From assembly GCA_032164295.1 (NCBI GenBank), contig JAJHTX010000001.1, positions 806,001 to 870,000 on the forward strand: a stretch of DNA of 64,000 nt, written 5' to 3'. Both the position numbers and the translations under genes were made by a program. Shown piece after piece: positions 33,762 to 47,757 of this stretch. Numbering within the stretch: the first letter of the stretch is position 1; every line of letters begins with the position of its first letter. Under the pieces are notes generated by a model. It was not told where the DNA came from. It worked only from the letters and a program-made list of their open reading frames with translations, and did not search any database. The stretch comes from Inonotus obliquus. Lineage: Eukaryota; Basidiomycota; Agaricomycetes; Hymenochaetales; Hymenochaetaceae.

Positions 33762-34761
33762 CTATCTACCATACACTTGACGTAGCCGGTCCTCTGTCAA
33801 TCGCATAGCTTTCTTTCTGGCTGCCCACAACGGTGTATCCTTCTTCACAAATCTATCCCATGCATGATTAGCACCTGGTATTGTGTATAAAACACAATCG
33901 ACGCCGTCGGCTGTTAGTTTACCAGCAAGCTCCACTGAATCAATTAATAGTTTGTCATCCTCTCCGACCTATGATATGTAAATCGGGTGAGTAGACGCAT
34001 GCAACGACGGATAAGTGACATACTATGAGAGTGGTTGGGGGAAATAGCTTTGACTCTGCGAAAAGAGGTGACACAAGCGGGTCCTTGCGATCAATGCCCT
34101 CGGGAAGATAACTAGACCTGAAGGTTTGATGCAACCAACTTCGGAGTGTCGAAACCTCCTTATTCCCAGCTCCACGCCTTGATAAGTTTGTCGGAGCGTA
34201 CCAGGCGATAATGGAGCGTACAGGAAATGGCGCATCAGCCATACGAAGAGCCGCCAACATTCCAACATTAGCCCCGGCTGAAAATCCACCAACAGTGATT
34301 TTAGTCAGGTCGAATGTTTGAGGTTGAGAAGCGACATATGAGAGTACGTCGTCCGCGTCGTCAGTAGCTGCTGGGTAGGGGTATTTAGGACCTTTGGCGT
34401 AGTCCGCGTCTAGAACGATACATCCGAGTTTTTGACACAAGTAAGTGCAGAATTCTGCGTCGGTACCGTGGCAGGGAAGGACGAAAGCGCTCCCGTGAAA
34501 GTTGACGTGAACCGGAAGGGGTTTTCGTGGTGCGTCAGAAGAGAATGATAGCGGTTCATAAACGTTGATGATTATGCTCCTCTTCGGGTCTTTCGTCGAG
34601 GCTATACGAATGATATGAGTGGGACGACATGAAGCTGGTTTATCGAGCAAGCCTAAGCGTATGTCGAGAAACCTGACGACGCTGAACACCGCGCTGAAGA
34701 GATACTGCAAGGTGCATACAAGTAATCGTTTCCCAAAGCGATTCCAGTCAGGTAATGCCAT
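33762..34761 (-). CDS. Alpha/beta hydrolase, HSL-like (fold 3) family
   Basis: Two exons (34024-34761, 33762-33968) give 314 residues. The family oxyanion motif appears as FHGSAF (usually HGGGF), the nucleophile elbow as GGFSAG with Ser in GxSxG, the acid probably Asp in VGEDDKLLIDS and the base His in GANHAWDRF; the last two lie on exon 2, which the first frame alone would lose. DADYAKGPKYPYPAATDD is the typical loop before the elbow. An N-terminal hydrophobic stretch (LLVCTLQYLFSAVFSVV) may anchor it to a membrane. Substrates are likely short acyl esters; not known. Confidence 0.85.
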
Positions 34762-35053
34762 ACTGCAGCGATGTCAAAGATGTAAGAAGTTCGAAGCATC
34801 AGCCTCCGCAATGGCTGTGTAGTCGATCACCAGCTCCGAATTAGGTATATGGTACTCACGCCCTCGGTATGAAACTCAAAATTCTTTGTGACTCTTCCTG
34901 TCTAGTGACATGCACGTCTGGTGCGTCCTTTCACTGGCTACAATTTGTATTTTTTCTTGACCTGCATCAACTTTCCAAAGGCCTACCCGTTTCTTGCATA
35001 ACGCGCCATTGAAAATTTGGTCGCGCTTGAAATTGTACATATCTCACACCAGC

Positions 35054-36649
35054 ATGTCACGTCGAGCGAGTCCTTCTCCCCCATCCAGTCCAAGACCAAC
35101 GAAGAGACAAAAGCTGCATCATTTGACCTCAGAAAGCTTCAAGAATGGAGTCATGTTAGCGCCAATGGTCCGGTCTGGTTCTTGTAAGTTCATGTTACTA
35201 TACAAATCAACAATACGACTTGCTAAAGCTTCTCTTGCAGTGCCTACCCGATTGTTCGCTCTAAGGCATGGCGCGAGCCTCGTTTGGTCACCAGAAGTAG
35301 TAGACAAAGCTATTTTACACTCACAACGGGTTGTAGATCGTGCGTGTCACTGAAATCATTGCCTCATCCATCCTCATCCATAGGTCTACAGCTAGTACTG
35401 GGGTAATATCGTATAATGGAGTCACAAAGGCCATATTCACGACACATCCAATAGAGAAACCGTATCTCATCTACCAGATCGGCTCTGCAGACCCGGCGCT
35501 TGCTGTAGAGGCAGCAAAGGCGGTTCAACAGGACGTATCTGGCATAGACCTCAATTGTGGCTGCCCCAAGCCGTTCTCCACTCATGCCGGCATGGGCGCA
35601 GCACTTCTCTCGAACCCAGACCTACTTTGCTCGATCTTAAAAGCTTTACGCGCTGCTATGCCACCTGAGATTACAGTTTCGGCGAAGATTCGTCTACTTC
35701 CTACGCAGGAGGAAACGCTCAAGCTCGTTGAACGTATAGTGAATACCGGGATTACTACGTTGACTGTCCATTGTCGGACGAGGAATATGCGACCGAAGGA
35801 AAAGGCTCTGATTGGACGAATGCGGGAGATTGTAGAGCTTGTGGAGAAGATGGGCAAAAATGTTGCGGTAATTCAGAACGGAGATTGTGTTAGTCGGGAG
35901 GATGCCATCCGCATCAGAAATATCACTCGTAAGTAACCCTCATTAAATCCTCCGACTTCCTTTCTCATTAAAGAGTGCAGGTGCCCATTCTTGTATGATT
36001 GCGACCGCGGCTGAGTCAAATCCGACATGCTTTTCGCCCGAACCTCTTTCAGATCTCATTAAGACGTTCGTTCCATCTTACTTCCGACTGGTACGTTCAT
36101 ATGCTCTGGGCCATCCACTCTTGCTCAACCGAGCTTTAGGGACGTTATCTCGGAAATCATTTCTCGAACACAAAATTCTGCGCGATGACATTCAAAGGGG
36201 CCAATAGAGAGGTCAAGAAAGCAGAGCGACAGAAGCTGATGGAAAAGCTACATCGAGCAAAGTCGTATGACGATCTTGATGGTTTTGTCGATGGCGTATG
36301 GAACGGCGACGAAGAGATGCGCGAGATTGAGAGAAGCATCAATTCACGGTTCAATGGCGTCCTATATCCTCTCGACCCACTCCCAGCGGTGTCAACACAA
36401 GGCGAAACGGAACGAAATTCAGAGTATATCGACGCGAACTCGAAGGAGAACGTGGTACCTACAACACCTTTAGCAGAAACTACGATAAAGGATTATGTGT
36501 CAGCTACCCCATTATATCGCGAAAATCCAGAACCAGCATCAATTAACGCGCCCCTCCTTCCCGCCAACGCACGACGCATCCCAATCCCTGCATCAATACT
36601 GGGCGAGAATCCTCCGACGCCTTCACCCACTCCAAGACCCCGATCTTGA
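35054..36649 (+). CDS. DUS2: tRNA-dihydrouridine synthase, Dus2 type
   Basis: Five exons (35054-35183, 35241-35339, 35392-35928, 35981-36090, 36140-36649) give about 461 residues. The FMN-binding TIM barrel shows VMLAPMVRSGSLPTR, YQIGSADPALAVEAAK, GIDLNCGCPKPFSTHAGMGA with the catalytic Cys of NCGCPK, TVHCRTRNMRPKEKA, AVIQNGD, and a C-terminal helical part with NTKFCAMTFKG and an acidic/Pro-rich tail. Dus2 reduces uridine 20 in the tRNA D-loop. The acceptor of the second intron is ambiguous (35392 with donor 35340, or 35383 with donor 35344); both keep frame. No dsRNA-binding domain is seen. Confidence 0.9.
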
Positions 36650-36764
36650 GTTAGAACTTAGGTCGGTCTGAATGTGCGTGGTTTCATTATTGATCCGTCC
36701 TGATGCAATGATTATGCACATATGTAGCCTTCTGATTAGTAATGGGCGATCAATTATGAATTGG

Positions 36765-36842
36765 AATACCAGCGCCCAGCCATATCTTTGTGATCTGCTT
36801 ATCAATACCAGCGCCTAGCCATATCTTTGTGATCTGCTTATC
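36765..36842. repeat. Two-copy tandem duplication of a 39-bp unit
   Basis: 36765-36803 and 36804-36842 are the same 39 bases except for one C/T change (AATACCAGCGCC[C/T]AGCC...TTATC), followed by AATA, the start of a third unit. It lies in the 3' flank of DUS2. Confidence 0.95.
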
Positions 36843-37091
36843 AATAACTCCACACCAGACACAGCGTCTAATACGTTCAGAACTTCACTAACCTGTTTGT
36901 AGTTTGGTATCGATCAGGCGCAGTATCTTGGCCGCTATAACCAACCCCTGATTTGTCAGATACTTATGCTTGGAATGCAGTAAATACAGTCAGCGCCGAT
37001 GATCGACGCCTGGAAGTTTCTGTTCTTAAAAGGCCATGACGCACACTGTACATCCAACACTTCTGCATTCACAACGTTCACATCCACAGAC
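36843..37091. other. Intergenic, promoter of the MDR oxidoreductase
   Basis: Short flank after the tandem repeat. No gene seen. An upstream ATG at 36999 in frame with the oxidoreductase would add 31 residues that look like leader. Confidence 0.4.
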
Positions 37092-38345
37092 ATGTCTACT
37101 CATTTTGCAATAGCAACAACTGCTAAGGGCGTACTGGAAGAAGTGCAGCTCCCAACGCCGCAGCCTGGATCTGGAGAGGTCCTTATCAAAGTGCATTACG
37201 CTGCGCTCATCTCTTTCGATACCTACCAGCTCGATAGAGGTCATATGGTTAGCCAGTACCCTCATGTACTCGCCTTCGCTAGTTCTGGCGAAGTGAAAGC
37301 TGTTGGCGACGGCGTGACTGATTTGAAGGAGGGTGATAGGGTTGGTCACCCTCACTACAGCTCCTGTGGTGTATGCTAACGAGGCTCCAGGTATCCGCTT
37401 ACAACTATCTCGGAAGTGTCAGCAAAGCTTTGCAAGAATATACTCTCGTGCCTCGTTTTGTCGTAGCAAAGGTTAGCGACTAACCACATCGTTGTAATCA
37501 TTCTAACTCTGATTCTCTTATAGCTTCCTGATACTATACCTCTGCACGACGCGGCTTCCATTCCAGATAACTATGTTACTGCCATGGTCACGATCTTTGG
37601 GTCCCCGAGTCTCGCACTACCACTCCCAGAATCATTCCCAGCACCATCTCCGCCCCCTGATGCGGATGCACCTATCCTCGTGTATGGCGCAGGAGCTTCG
37701 TCTGGTCAATTTATGATCCAGCTCCTCAAGCTCGCGGGTTACACAAACATCTACGCGACAGCATCTGCTCATAACCATGCGTATCTCAAGGAGCTAGGCG
37801 CGAAACATTGTTTCGACTATCGCTCTCCGAATTTCGCCAAGGATATTCTACAAACTTCTGGTGGGACGAAAATGTCTATAGTCATTGACACCATTGCTGC
37901 GAGGCCGAGCATGGAAGCCTACGCATCTGTGCTAGGGAAAGAGACGCGTCTTGCTCTTTTGATGCCTGTGAAGGAGGGTCCATCTGTGACGAATGACCTG
38001 AATAGCGAGTACCATCTTGAACCCCCGCCGTGGGTTCAATTGCTAGTTGGTGAGGCGAAGGTTCTTCCCATACATACGTTCAAGCTTCACGAGGTGGGAA
38101 TACTACGTCACTCCTTACACATTCTATAGCTCTAATGAGGTTTATTCTCACAGGACCCAATTGCTAGGGAGAACTTTTTGCAGCGGATACTACCGCAACT
38201 TCTTGAGAAGAAGATTATCCGTCCGAACCCTGTGAGATTGTTGAAGGATGGACCGTTGCTTGAGCGTGTTAAGGCTGGTTTGGATTTGTTGAGGAATAAT
38301 AAAGTTAGCGGAGAGAAGGTCGTTATTGATCTTACTAATCATTGA
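37092..38345 (+). CDS. Zinc-free MDR-family oxidoreductase (quinone reductase / CipB-like)
   Basis: Four exons (37092-37340, 37391-37471, 37524-38093, 38154-38345) give 363 residues. The GroES-like domain is recognisable (GSGEVLIKVHYAALISFDTYQLDRG ... LKEGDRVSAYNY), and the nucleotide site as ILVYGAGASSGQFMIQLLKLAGY with FDYRSPNF after it. The Cys/His ligands of true alcohol dehydrogenases are absent, so a zinc site is unlikely. Family members reduce quinones or enones with NADPH; the substrate is unknown. The unspliced first frame closes at 37379; the 50-nt intron 37341-37390 restores EGDRVSAYNYLG. The stop is 17 bp from a MITE. Confidence 0.85.
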
Positions 38346-38361
38346 AGATAAAATGTGTGTA

Positions 38362-38965
38362 CAGTAGAAATTCTCATAATGCATAAAGTCGGTTCCCGGA
38401 TTTTGTCCATGCATTATGAGAAATATGCATTATGACCGCCGTGGGAAACTTATACTGCATTTATCACACGGCTCAGAGAGTACTTTGTTTCTTCAGTTCA
38501 GACGCGCAAAACAATATATTTCTGATATTTGGAACACTGCGAGTGACATAGTTTCATTTAGATGTGTCTAGAGTGTGCATTCTTTATGATACAAGAAAAG
38601 AATCGGGCCGATGTAATATTGGTGAGCGAAAGAAATGAGAGCATGATAAAGTGATACTGTTTGTAATTTCAGTTCAGTGTCACTTCCTGTTTTGTATTTG
38701 ACATAAACCGGACAGTACATATATATGCGTATGCTCGATGAAAAATGACATGAAGACTTGTTTTATGTCAAGATTATCACACGAAATAGGAAATCCACCT
38801 GGTATATAAATCTCATAATGCATTAAATCGGCTCAAAACCCTTATGCATTATGCATTATGACATGATTTGCATATACACCCGCCTCCCGAGTCCGTTCCC
38901 GGGAAAAGTCCATGCATTATGAGATTTATGCATTATCGGATTATGCATTATGAAAATTTCTACTG
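38362..38965. mobile_element. MITE, Tc1/mariner-type (TA target duplication), 604 bp
   Basis: The ends are inverted repeats: the left starts CAGTAGAAATTCTCATAATG, and the reverse complement of the right end reads CAGTAGAAATTTTCATAATG, matching over about 25 bases with one change. Both are flanked by TA (38360-38361 and 38966-38967), the target duplication of Tc1/mariner elements. There is no open frame for a transposase. Nine copies of the core TGCATTAT (either strand) lie in the first ~75 and last ~160 bases, and a block TTCCCGG...GTCCATGCATTATGAGA is directly repeated at both ends. It is therefore a non-autonomous element. Confidence 0.85.
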
Positions 38966-38967
38966 TA

Positions 38968-39689
38968 GTTAATATTCTTAATGCTGTGCGTTCGATGCAA
39001 TACTATACGCGTACAACGGATGGACGAACAATATCAACTTGTTCTACCGTCTCAGTAGAGATTGATGGATATGTATTCGAGTCGGAAGTAAATACAGAGA
39101 AAGCTGGTCTGATTTTTGTGGCACTCAGACTCAGCCAGATTATACCACGGGGTAACCTCTATTTTTATTCTAAAAGAACAACTGAGCTTTTCGGTTGTCG
39201 GTGCGTTGGAGTAAGTAATAGTGGCGACCTTTGTATGAGAGCACTTTCGCTAGCATGTCTTTCATTGAATCGGTATTGAAGCTTTGTCTATGACAATGAA
39301 ATTTATATGATATGTTTTACCATTGATTAGTCTTTGCTGACTCATGATTGTTGGATTAGTTTCCGTCCAGTTGGTTGATGCGGTCTAGACCAGGCGTCGA
39401 TCAAAATATGATGGGTTCGGTGATTTTCTATTTCGGGCGCGAACGCGCACGGTCATGGATGGCCTGCTTCTTCTACAGCCGTAAGCAATGCTACAGCCAT
39501 AAACAAAGGATGCCATCAACCCGCCACTATGCTCTGATTCCCCTCCTCTCAAGTACAGCCCTATCCTTTGCAATACGTTTCTAAGGAAAGCTACGGATTC
39601 AACACGGACTTTGGATATCAGTTTTGGTGGGATCTTCGATGCTTTTCACATCGCGTATCTTTTCATCGTAAGACTAATATAATTCACTC
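38968..39689. other. Intergenic, no gene seen
   Basis: About 720 bp between the MITE and the CorA promoter. The longest frames here (for example near 38950-39279) begin inside the MITE end and show no family signal. Confidence 0.4.
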
Positions 39690-39697
39690 TATATATA
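39690..39697 (+). promoter_or_regulatory. TATA-like box upstream of the CorA gene
   Basis: TATATATA about 100 bp before the ATG at 39798, followed by a pyrimidine-rich run typical of fungal core promoters. Confidence 0.45.
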
Positions 39698-39797
39698 CCT
39701 TTCCCTCGCTTGCCCTCAGACCTTTACAACGTTGCAACCAACGTTCATCCCCTTCTTTTCCCTCTGTCAAGGAACTTGAACCTGTACCCTTGCCGCG

Positions 39798-42531
39798 ATG
39801 GTTCGCGAAAACAGCTTCAGCGACTCAGAAGGTCGCTCGCTTACTCCAGATCTCTCAGAAGGTGAAGAAGATCAGGACTTCGCAGTTCGGTCTTCGTCTC
39901 CTCCTCCAGATAACGACAACTCACAACAGCAGACTCGTCCAAATGAGAACCTTGTGTTTTCGTTTTCTGATGGACAACCGACGACACCGGGTGTCGGACT
40001 TGCTAATTCGGAAATAACTGCTGCGGGATCAGGTCTTCCACCCTCAGGATCACCTAGTGTGCTTTTCAAGGTCAGAGACTATATTGTATGTACAGGAATG
40101 AACTAAAGTTTTTCTACGCAGACAACATCTACTCCTAATGTACCAACAAGGAGCAACACCGCGGGTGTCAATCTCTCACCACGGGAACGTTTCCGCGCCG
40201 CCGTGCACAAGGTCATTCGAATGAACCATGCCTCAGCCGCCATGAGTCTGGGCGGTCCGATAGGTGCTGAACCAGGCGTCGACCCACGCCGTGCAAGCGC
40301 CTTCCTGAATTATGGACATATCAAACAGAAATGCCAGATCGAGCTTATCGATTACAGCGCTGTGCGTGTGAGTTTTGGACGTATGGAGAATCGCGGATTC
40401 GAGGAGTTTATGATGGATAGGAGAGCGAGTGAGAGAGAGCCTTGGGTTAAAGTTAGATGGATTAATATTGGTGGATTGAGTTGGGATGTTATAAGTTCCC
40501 TTGCGCTCAGATATGGTAAGATCTCTACCCTTTCTTCGCTCAAGATCCGGTCTGAAGTATGCTTTACTAGATATCCATCCGCTGGCACTGGAAGATGTGC
40601 TGCACCAACGTGGCAACCAGGCGCGGTCAAAAGCGGACTATTATTACCAACATGTATTCATTCGCATCTTACGTCACACGCTTTCGGACGACGAAGATAC
40701 TAAAAGGGGCGAGACTAGTGCGAGGTCTATCACTCAACTTCCTCGGTCAGCAAGTCCAGACGTAATTCGTGAGGAGGACGAGGATGAAGAAGATAGTAAT
40801 ATGAGCGTGGATTGGGGCGAAGATATAACACTTGCGGAATCAGCAAAACGCAAGGGAACCCTGGGTAGATCCTATTCGGATCTTGAGAAAGGGAGACAGG
40901 AGGGCTCTCGAGGAAGAAAGCGGAGAATGAATCCACTGCGATCGGTAAGCTATGTCTCCTACTGTGGAGTTGCATTTTCTTTCTCGGTGTACTGAACTAT
41001 CCCCCCTTATAGCGCAGAAGACGTGCAGCTGAAAAGATCACAATTGAACAGCTGAAACGCGGCGATCGTATCAACGTTGATGTGACTCCCTTCTTCATCT
41101 TTTTGTTCCGCGATGGTACGGCTTTCAAAGCATTAAAGCATTGTTCTGGATCATTTATAGTACCACACAGGCACCGTCATCTCTATTAACCAAACGCCGG
41201 AAATAGATTTCACTGCGCCAATTATAGCTCGTCTACGCCAAAGGGATACGAGCTTGCGTATGACCGCTGATGCGTCACTCCTCGTGGAGAGCTTGCTTGA
41301 TCTCAGTCAGTCATCCCTTACTTTGTCTACCTTGTCGAATATCTCATGATCGAATTTCAGTTGTTGATCAGGCACTGGAAGTTATTGACGAGTACCAGGA
41401 GAGGATTCTCAAATTGGAGCGTGAGATCCTCGTCAAACCGAAAGTATCCTCTGTACGATCCTGTAAGTTCTCACCCAACGTAATCTGCACAGCAGCACCG
41501 ATCCCCATTACGTTTACTAGTACACATCCTCTCCGGCGACCTAACTCTCCACAAACGAACCCTCGAACCAATCAAAACCCTCGTATACGGTATCCGTCGA
41601 TACGACACTGACCGATGTGCCGCTCTCCTCAGTTCCTCCGGAGAAACATTCTCCAGCAAAGACGGCCGAGTTCAAGGATTTTTCAGTTCCAAGGCTAAAA
41701 TATATCTGGCGGACGTTCATGATCATATTGATTATATTATTAGTAGTCTTGATATGTTCTCGGGGATTTCGGAGAATTTGATTAATTATACGTTTAATGT
41801 GAGTATTTTTGAGTTGATTCGTTTTGGTTCTCTGATTAGCTGGGTGGAATTGTTGGTGACGAGGATGTCATTTACTGGTGTCTTGCCTTTTTATTTAGAT
41901 GGCTTCGTATGAGATGAACGAGGTTATGTGAGTGTTCTTTTTCTTGTCCGTTTTGTCCGAGTCGATCTATAACATCCTCATTCCAGGCGACGTCTGACGT
42001 TAGCAACGATTATCTTCTTACCACTAACTCTCCTCACCGGTTACTTCGTACGTCTTTCCTCCTATTCCAGTTCTTTCTGCCAGTAACTAAGACATCATCA
42101 CTCGAACAGGGTATGAACTTCCAACCAATGTGGTCTGTGGACCAGAACAGCGATCTCCTGTACGTAATACCTTCCTTCCTCTCCTTATCACCCATCTCCA
42201 CCATCACCATCACCATAATCCCACGACTCTGGACTGGAATAAACTAACTCCGCACTTACAGATTCTGGGAAATAGCAATCCCAGTAATGGCAGTCGTCAT
42301 CCCAGCATTCACAATCCCCGATATCAAACGATTAATCCATTTCTGTAAAAAGAAATGGACGACGAGGAAAATCGATAAGGTTCGTTTCATTCATTCATTC
42401 ATTCATACCTATCATTATCATTTGTTTGTTAATGAGGAATTACTAACTCGAATGCGTTTGTGTGCGATGCGATTGTGATTGTATAGGCCATAAATCGGAG
42501 TACTCGGAGCCGGGTTAAGAAAACGCAGTAG
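39798..42531 (+). CDS. CorA-family magnesium transporter (Alr1/Mnr2-like)
   Basis: Twelve exons (39798-40070, 40122-40515, 40571-40944, 41013-41115, 41171-41305, 41361-41462, 41521-41798, 41899-41927, 41987-42047, 42110-42159, 42262-42379, 42487-42531) give 653 residues. A disordered acidic N-terminus is followed by the CorA cytosolic funnel (WINIGGLSWDVISSLALRY, DIHPLALEDVLHQRGNQARSK, a charged insert, SINQTPEIDF, LVESLLDLIVDQALEVIDEYQERI), then two membrane helices: LTLATIIFLPLTLLTGYFGMNF with the GMN selectivity motif, and FWEIAIPVMAVVIPAFTI. It would bring Mg2+ across the plasma or vacuolar membrane. A basic C-tail follows (RLIHFCKKKWTTRK). Confidence 0.92.
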
Positions 42532-43143
42532 TATTACTAGCCGTATCGGTGTCCGACCCGACAACCATAATACTAGTGGCTTGGAGTACTAGAACTATTA
42601 TAGGTTATTCTTTTCTTTTTATAGATCACCCTTTTATTCGTTCATTCGCACGTATTTTCTAGTTCATTCTTTTTGATTGCATCTCCCGTCATCCTTCCTC
42701 TCCTTACATTTTTTTATAGCAAGTTACTGCACATCCATTGAGTTCTAGACCTTGGATATCGGACCTGTTCATCTGAGACAACATCTAATAATTATACGTC
42801 CTTGCATATTACAGTAATATTCTTCGGAGTGCGTTACTCCGACATTCGACTGAGAAGACTGCGAGTGTGTGAAGAGTGGATAATCGGGAGGAGACAAAGG
42901 GAACGAAGATGACAAACCGAAATAGAATAAAACGATGTTACGCAATCAGTCGTTCTTTGACATCACCTTGCTCCCCAAGAGGATGAATATTTATGTTATG
43001 AGTTTACGAGATTGTCACTATGTAGTGACATATTACTACGCATCTGCGCACGCAGCTATAAATCATGGTCTGGCCGCTGTGGCATGATCCGTCCTACTTC
43101 GAAGTTAGGAGTATCCATACAAAACGAATAACGCCTCTCAACG
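42532..43143. other. Intergenic, no gene seen
   Basis: About 610 bp; 3' flank of the CorA gene and promoter of the next gene. No coding signal. Confidence 0.5.
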
Positions 43144-44527
43144 ATGACCGTTCTATATCAATCTCAACCACAACCTAATGGCTCGCATCCGATAGTGAGC
43201 AAGGAGGTCCCGTCTTGACCCCCTCTTGAAGAGCTTATTGCTAAGTATGGAGATTCAGTAAATGGCACACTCCATATCACCCCCGCACTTGCAGCGATTA
43301 ACGCTTTCTTGTCCTATCTTCGCGAGCCCGATTCTTCTTTACTTATACTTGACTTTTGTATGACAGTCGAACACAACCTGGGTAGAGGACAAATTTCAGG
43401 TTTGGCGACATCCTCCCACTGGTGCAGCTCAAGGCTTCGCTACGCCTAACTCCACTAGACATGCTACCGATTCCGAGCTCGGTCTCGAGCAGACAGTTTC
43501 AGACGACGATTCCAACGTCTCCGCCAGGACCCAGAAGAAGAACAATCACAAGCATAAGAATTTCCTCGTAGCCTGGGGTAACCCATTGTGCGAGCCGTCA
43601 GACCTTCCGGTGGTAGTAGAGGCATTCTTGAAGTGGTGCGACGTGGAGGGGTACAGTCCAATATGGGCGTGTGTCAGCTTACCCGTTGGGAAGCTCCTCG
43701 CCGAAACGCATGGATGGCGTGCAGTATGTTGTATCCAAGAGGATGCACTCGATCCGCGGAACGTAGAACCAGAGAAGAATAAGGAAGTACGCAAGCACAT
43801 TCGTCATGCGGAGAAGCTAGGATGTAGGATTATCGAAGAACCTGGCGTGCCGAGCGAAGAAGTACAGCGGGAGATCGATGAGCTGATTAAAGAGTGGAAA
43901 GCTAGGAGGAAGGGCACGCAAGTGCATACGACAAATGTGGAGCCTTGGCGTGATGTTCAGCATCGGAAGTATTTTTATGCGCGGGATAAAGATGGAAAGG
44001 TATCATCACTATATGTGCATATTTTCCACTTTCTGAAGCTCATTGCCGTCGAAATTGTAGGTCGTAGGTTTCCTATTCCTCGCCAAAGTTGCCGAGGGTT
44101 GGGCGATTAAAGATAGCATCCAATCAAAGAACGCGCCAAAGAACATTACCGAGTGGCTCATTGCTTCCGCCATCCACTCGCTCGCAGACGCTGGTGAACC
44201 ACGCCTCACTTTCGGTCCTACACCTGCACCTGCACTCGAAACACCTGATAATGCAAAGATGAGCTGTGGCACTGTACGATTCCTCAGCAAGACGTACAAT
44301 GGCATTGAGCACGCCCTTCTCGGAAACAAACGCGAGATTCGGAAGAAGTTCGAAGTCATTGGGGCACCGATTTTTGTTTGCTTTCCGCCACATGGTATCG
44401 GAAGACGTGGGATATCCGCTGTGATGAAGGCTGAACCAACACGTGTAGAATCCGCACTGTGTAGGATTTTAATCACAATCAACCATTTCCCCTTTGTTTT
44501 CGCACCCGCTGTACTTGTATCAGGTAA
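43144..44527 (+). CDS. DUF2156 / MprF-C-like acyltransferase-fold protein
   Basis: Model: 43144-43194, 43234-43257, 43367-43999, 44061-44458, 44524-44527, about 369 residues. Core motifs fit the phosphatidylglycerol lysyltransferase C-terminal domain (DUF2156): IAKYGDSSNTTWVEDKFQVWR, LVAWGNPLC, VEGYSPIWACVS, THGWRAVCCIQEDALDPRNV, NKEVRKHIRHAEKLGCRI, WKARRKGTQVHTTNVEPW, KYFYARDKDGKVVGFLFLAKVA and the closing GRRGISAVMK. In bacteria this GNAT-fold domain transfers aminoacyl groups from tRNA to lipid; what fungal stand-alone copies do is unknown to me. The first intron (39 nt) is very short, and the C-terminus is unsure: reading on from 44459 without the last intron would end at 44789. Confidence 0.7.
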
Positions 44528-46988
<2,461 letters not shown>

Positions 46989-47757
46989 ATGAGGTCAAGC
47001 ACTTCACGACTGCCGTCCAAATCCGTGTATCAATCTTGAACTCGATCTCTCTGGTGGCGCGCTGACAAATTTACTCAAGCAAAGTGCAGAAATCTGTAGA
47101 CCAAAAAATGTGATCAAAATACTCTGTATCCATGTAGCAAAAAATGTGCAAATTGCAAGTAGTACTGGTTTTCGAGACGCGACCGTAATTATAATACGAA
47201 CAAACACGCCACAAACAACGAAAAATAAGCGCCACATTATGATGGGAAAGTATTATCTAATCACATTCCACCCTTGTGGTCCTTCCTTATCCGGAGTAAC
47301 CAGACCGAGTCGGAAAGCAACGAAACTGGACTTGGACTAGAACTAGACTTGACACAACTAAACTGAAACAGGTGTGGTGTACAGGCGTGCAACGAATAAC
47401 GGCCAGCCACGCAAAACGCAACATTGCTCAATGGGTTGTGTAATATGATGAAATAATGGGTCATCTTACTTATCTTACGCGGGCTATACGCTTATGCGGT
47501 ATTACTTATAGTGAAGTCCCCCCCAGTTTCACCGATGCGGTAACCTCTTTAGCGGCGCTACCGTGTCCTTTGTCCAGTGCCAGCTCATCTTGGGCCTCTT
47601 GACCAGCTACCGTCTTCATCTGTTTTTGAGAGTGATTGTCCCCCCTTTGAACTCTTGACATCAAGGCTGGTCCTTTCTCTCTAGTAATTCTTCTCCCCTC
47701 TATCATAGTGCAGCTTCTTACTTCTTTGTCGTCTTCGATCTTCGATCTTCGTTGGGA
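46989..47757. other. Intergenic, no gene seen
   Basis: About 770 bp: 3' flank of enolase (A-rich, CAAAAAATG repeats near 47101 and 47139) and promoter of the next gene. No coding signal. Confidence 0.5.
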
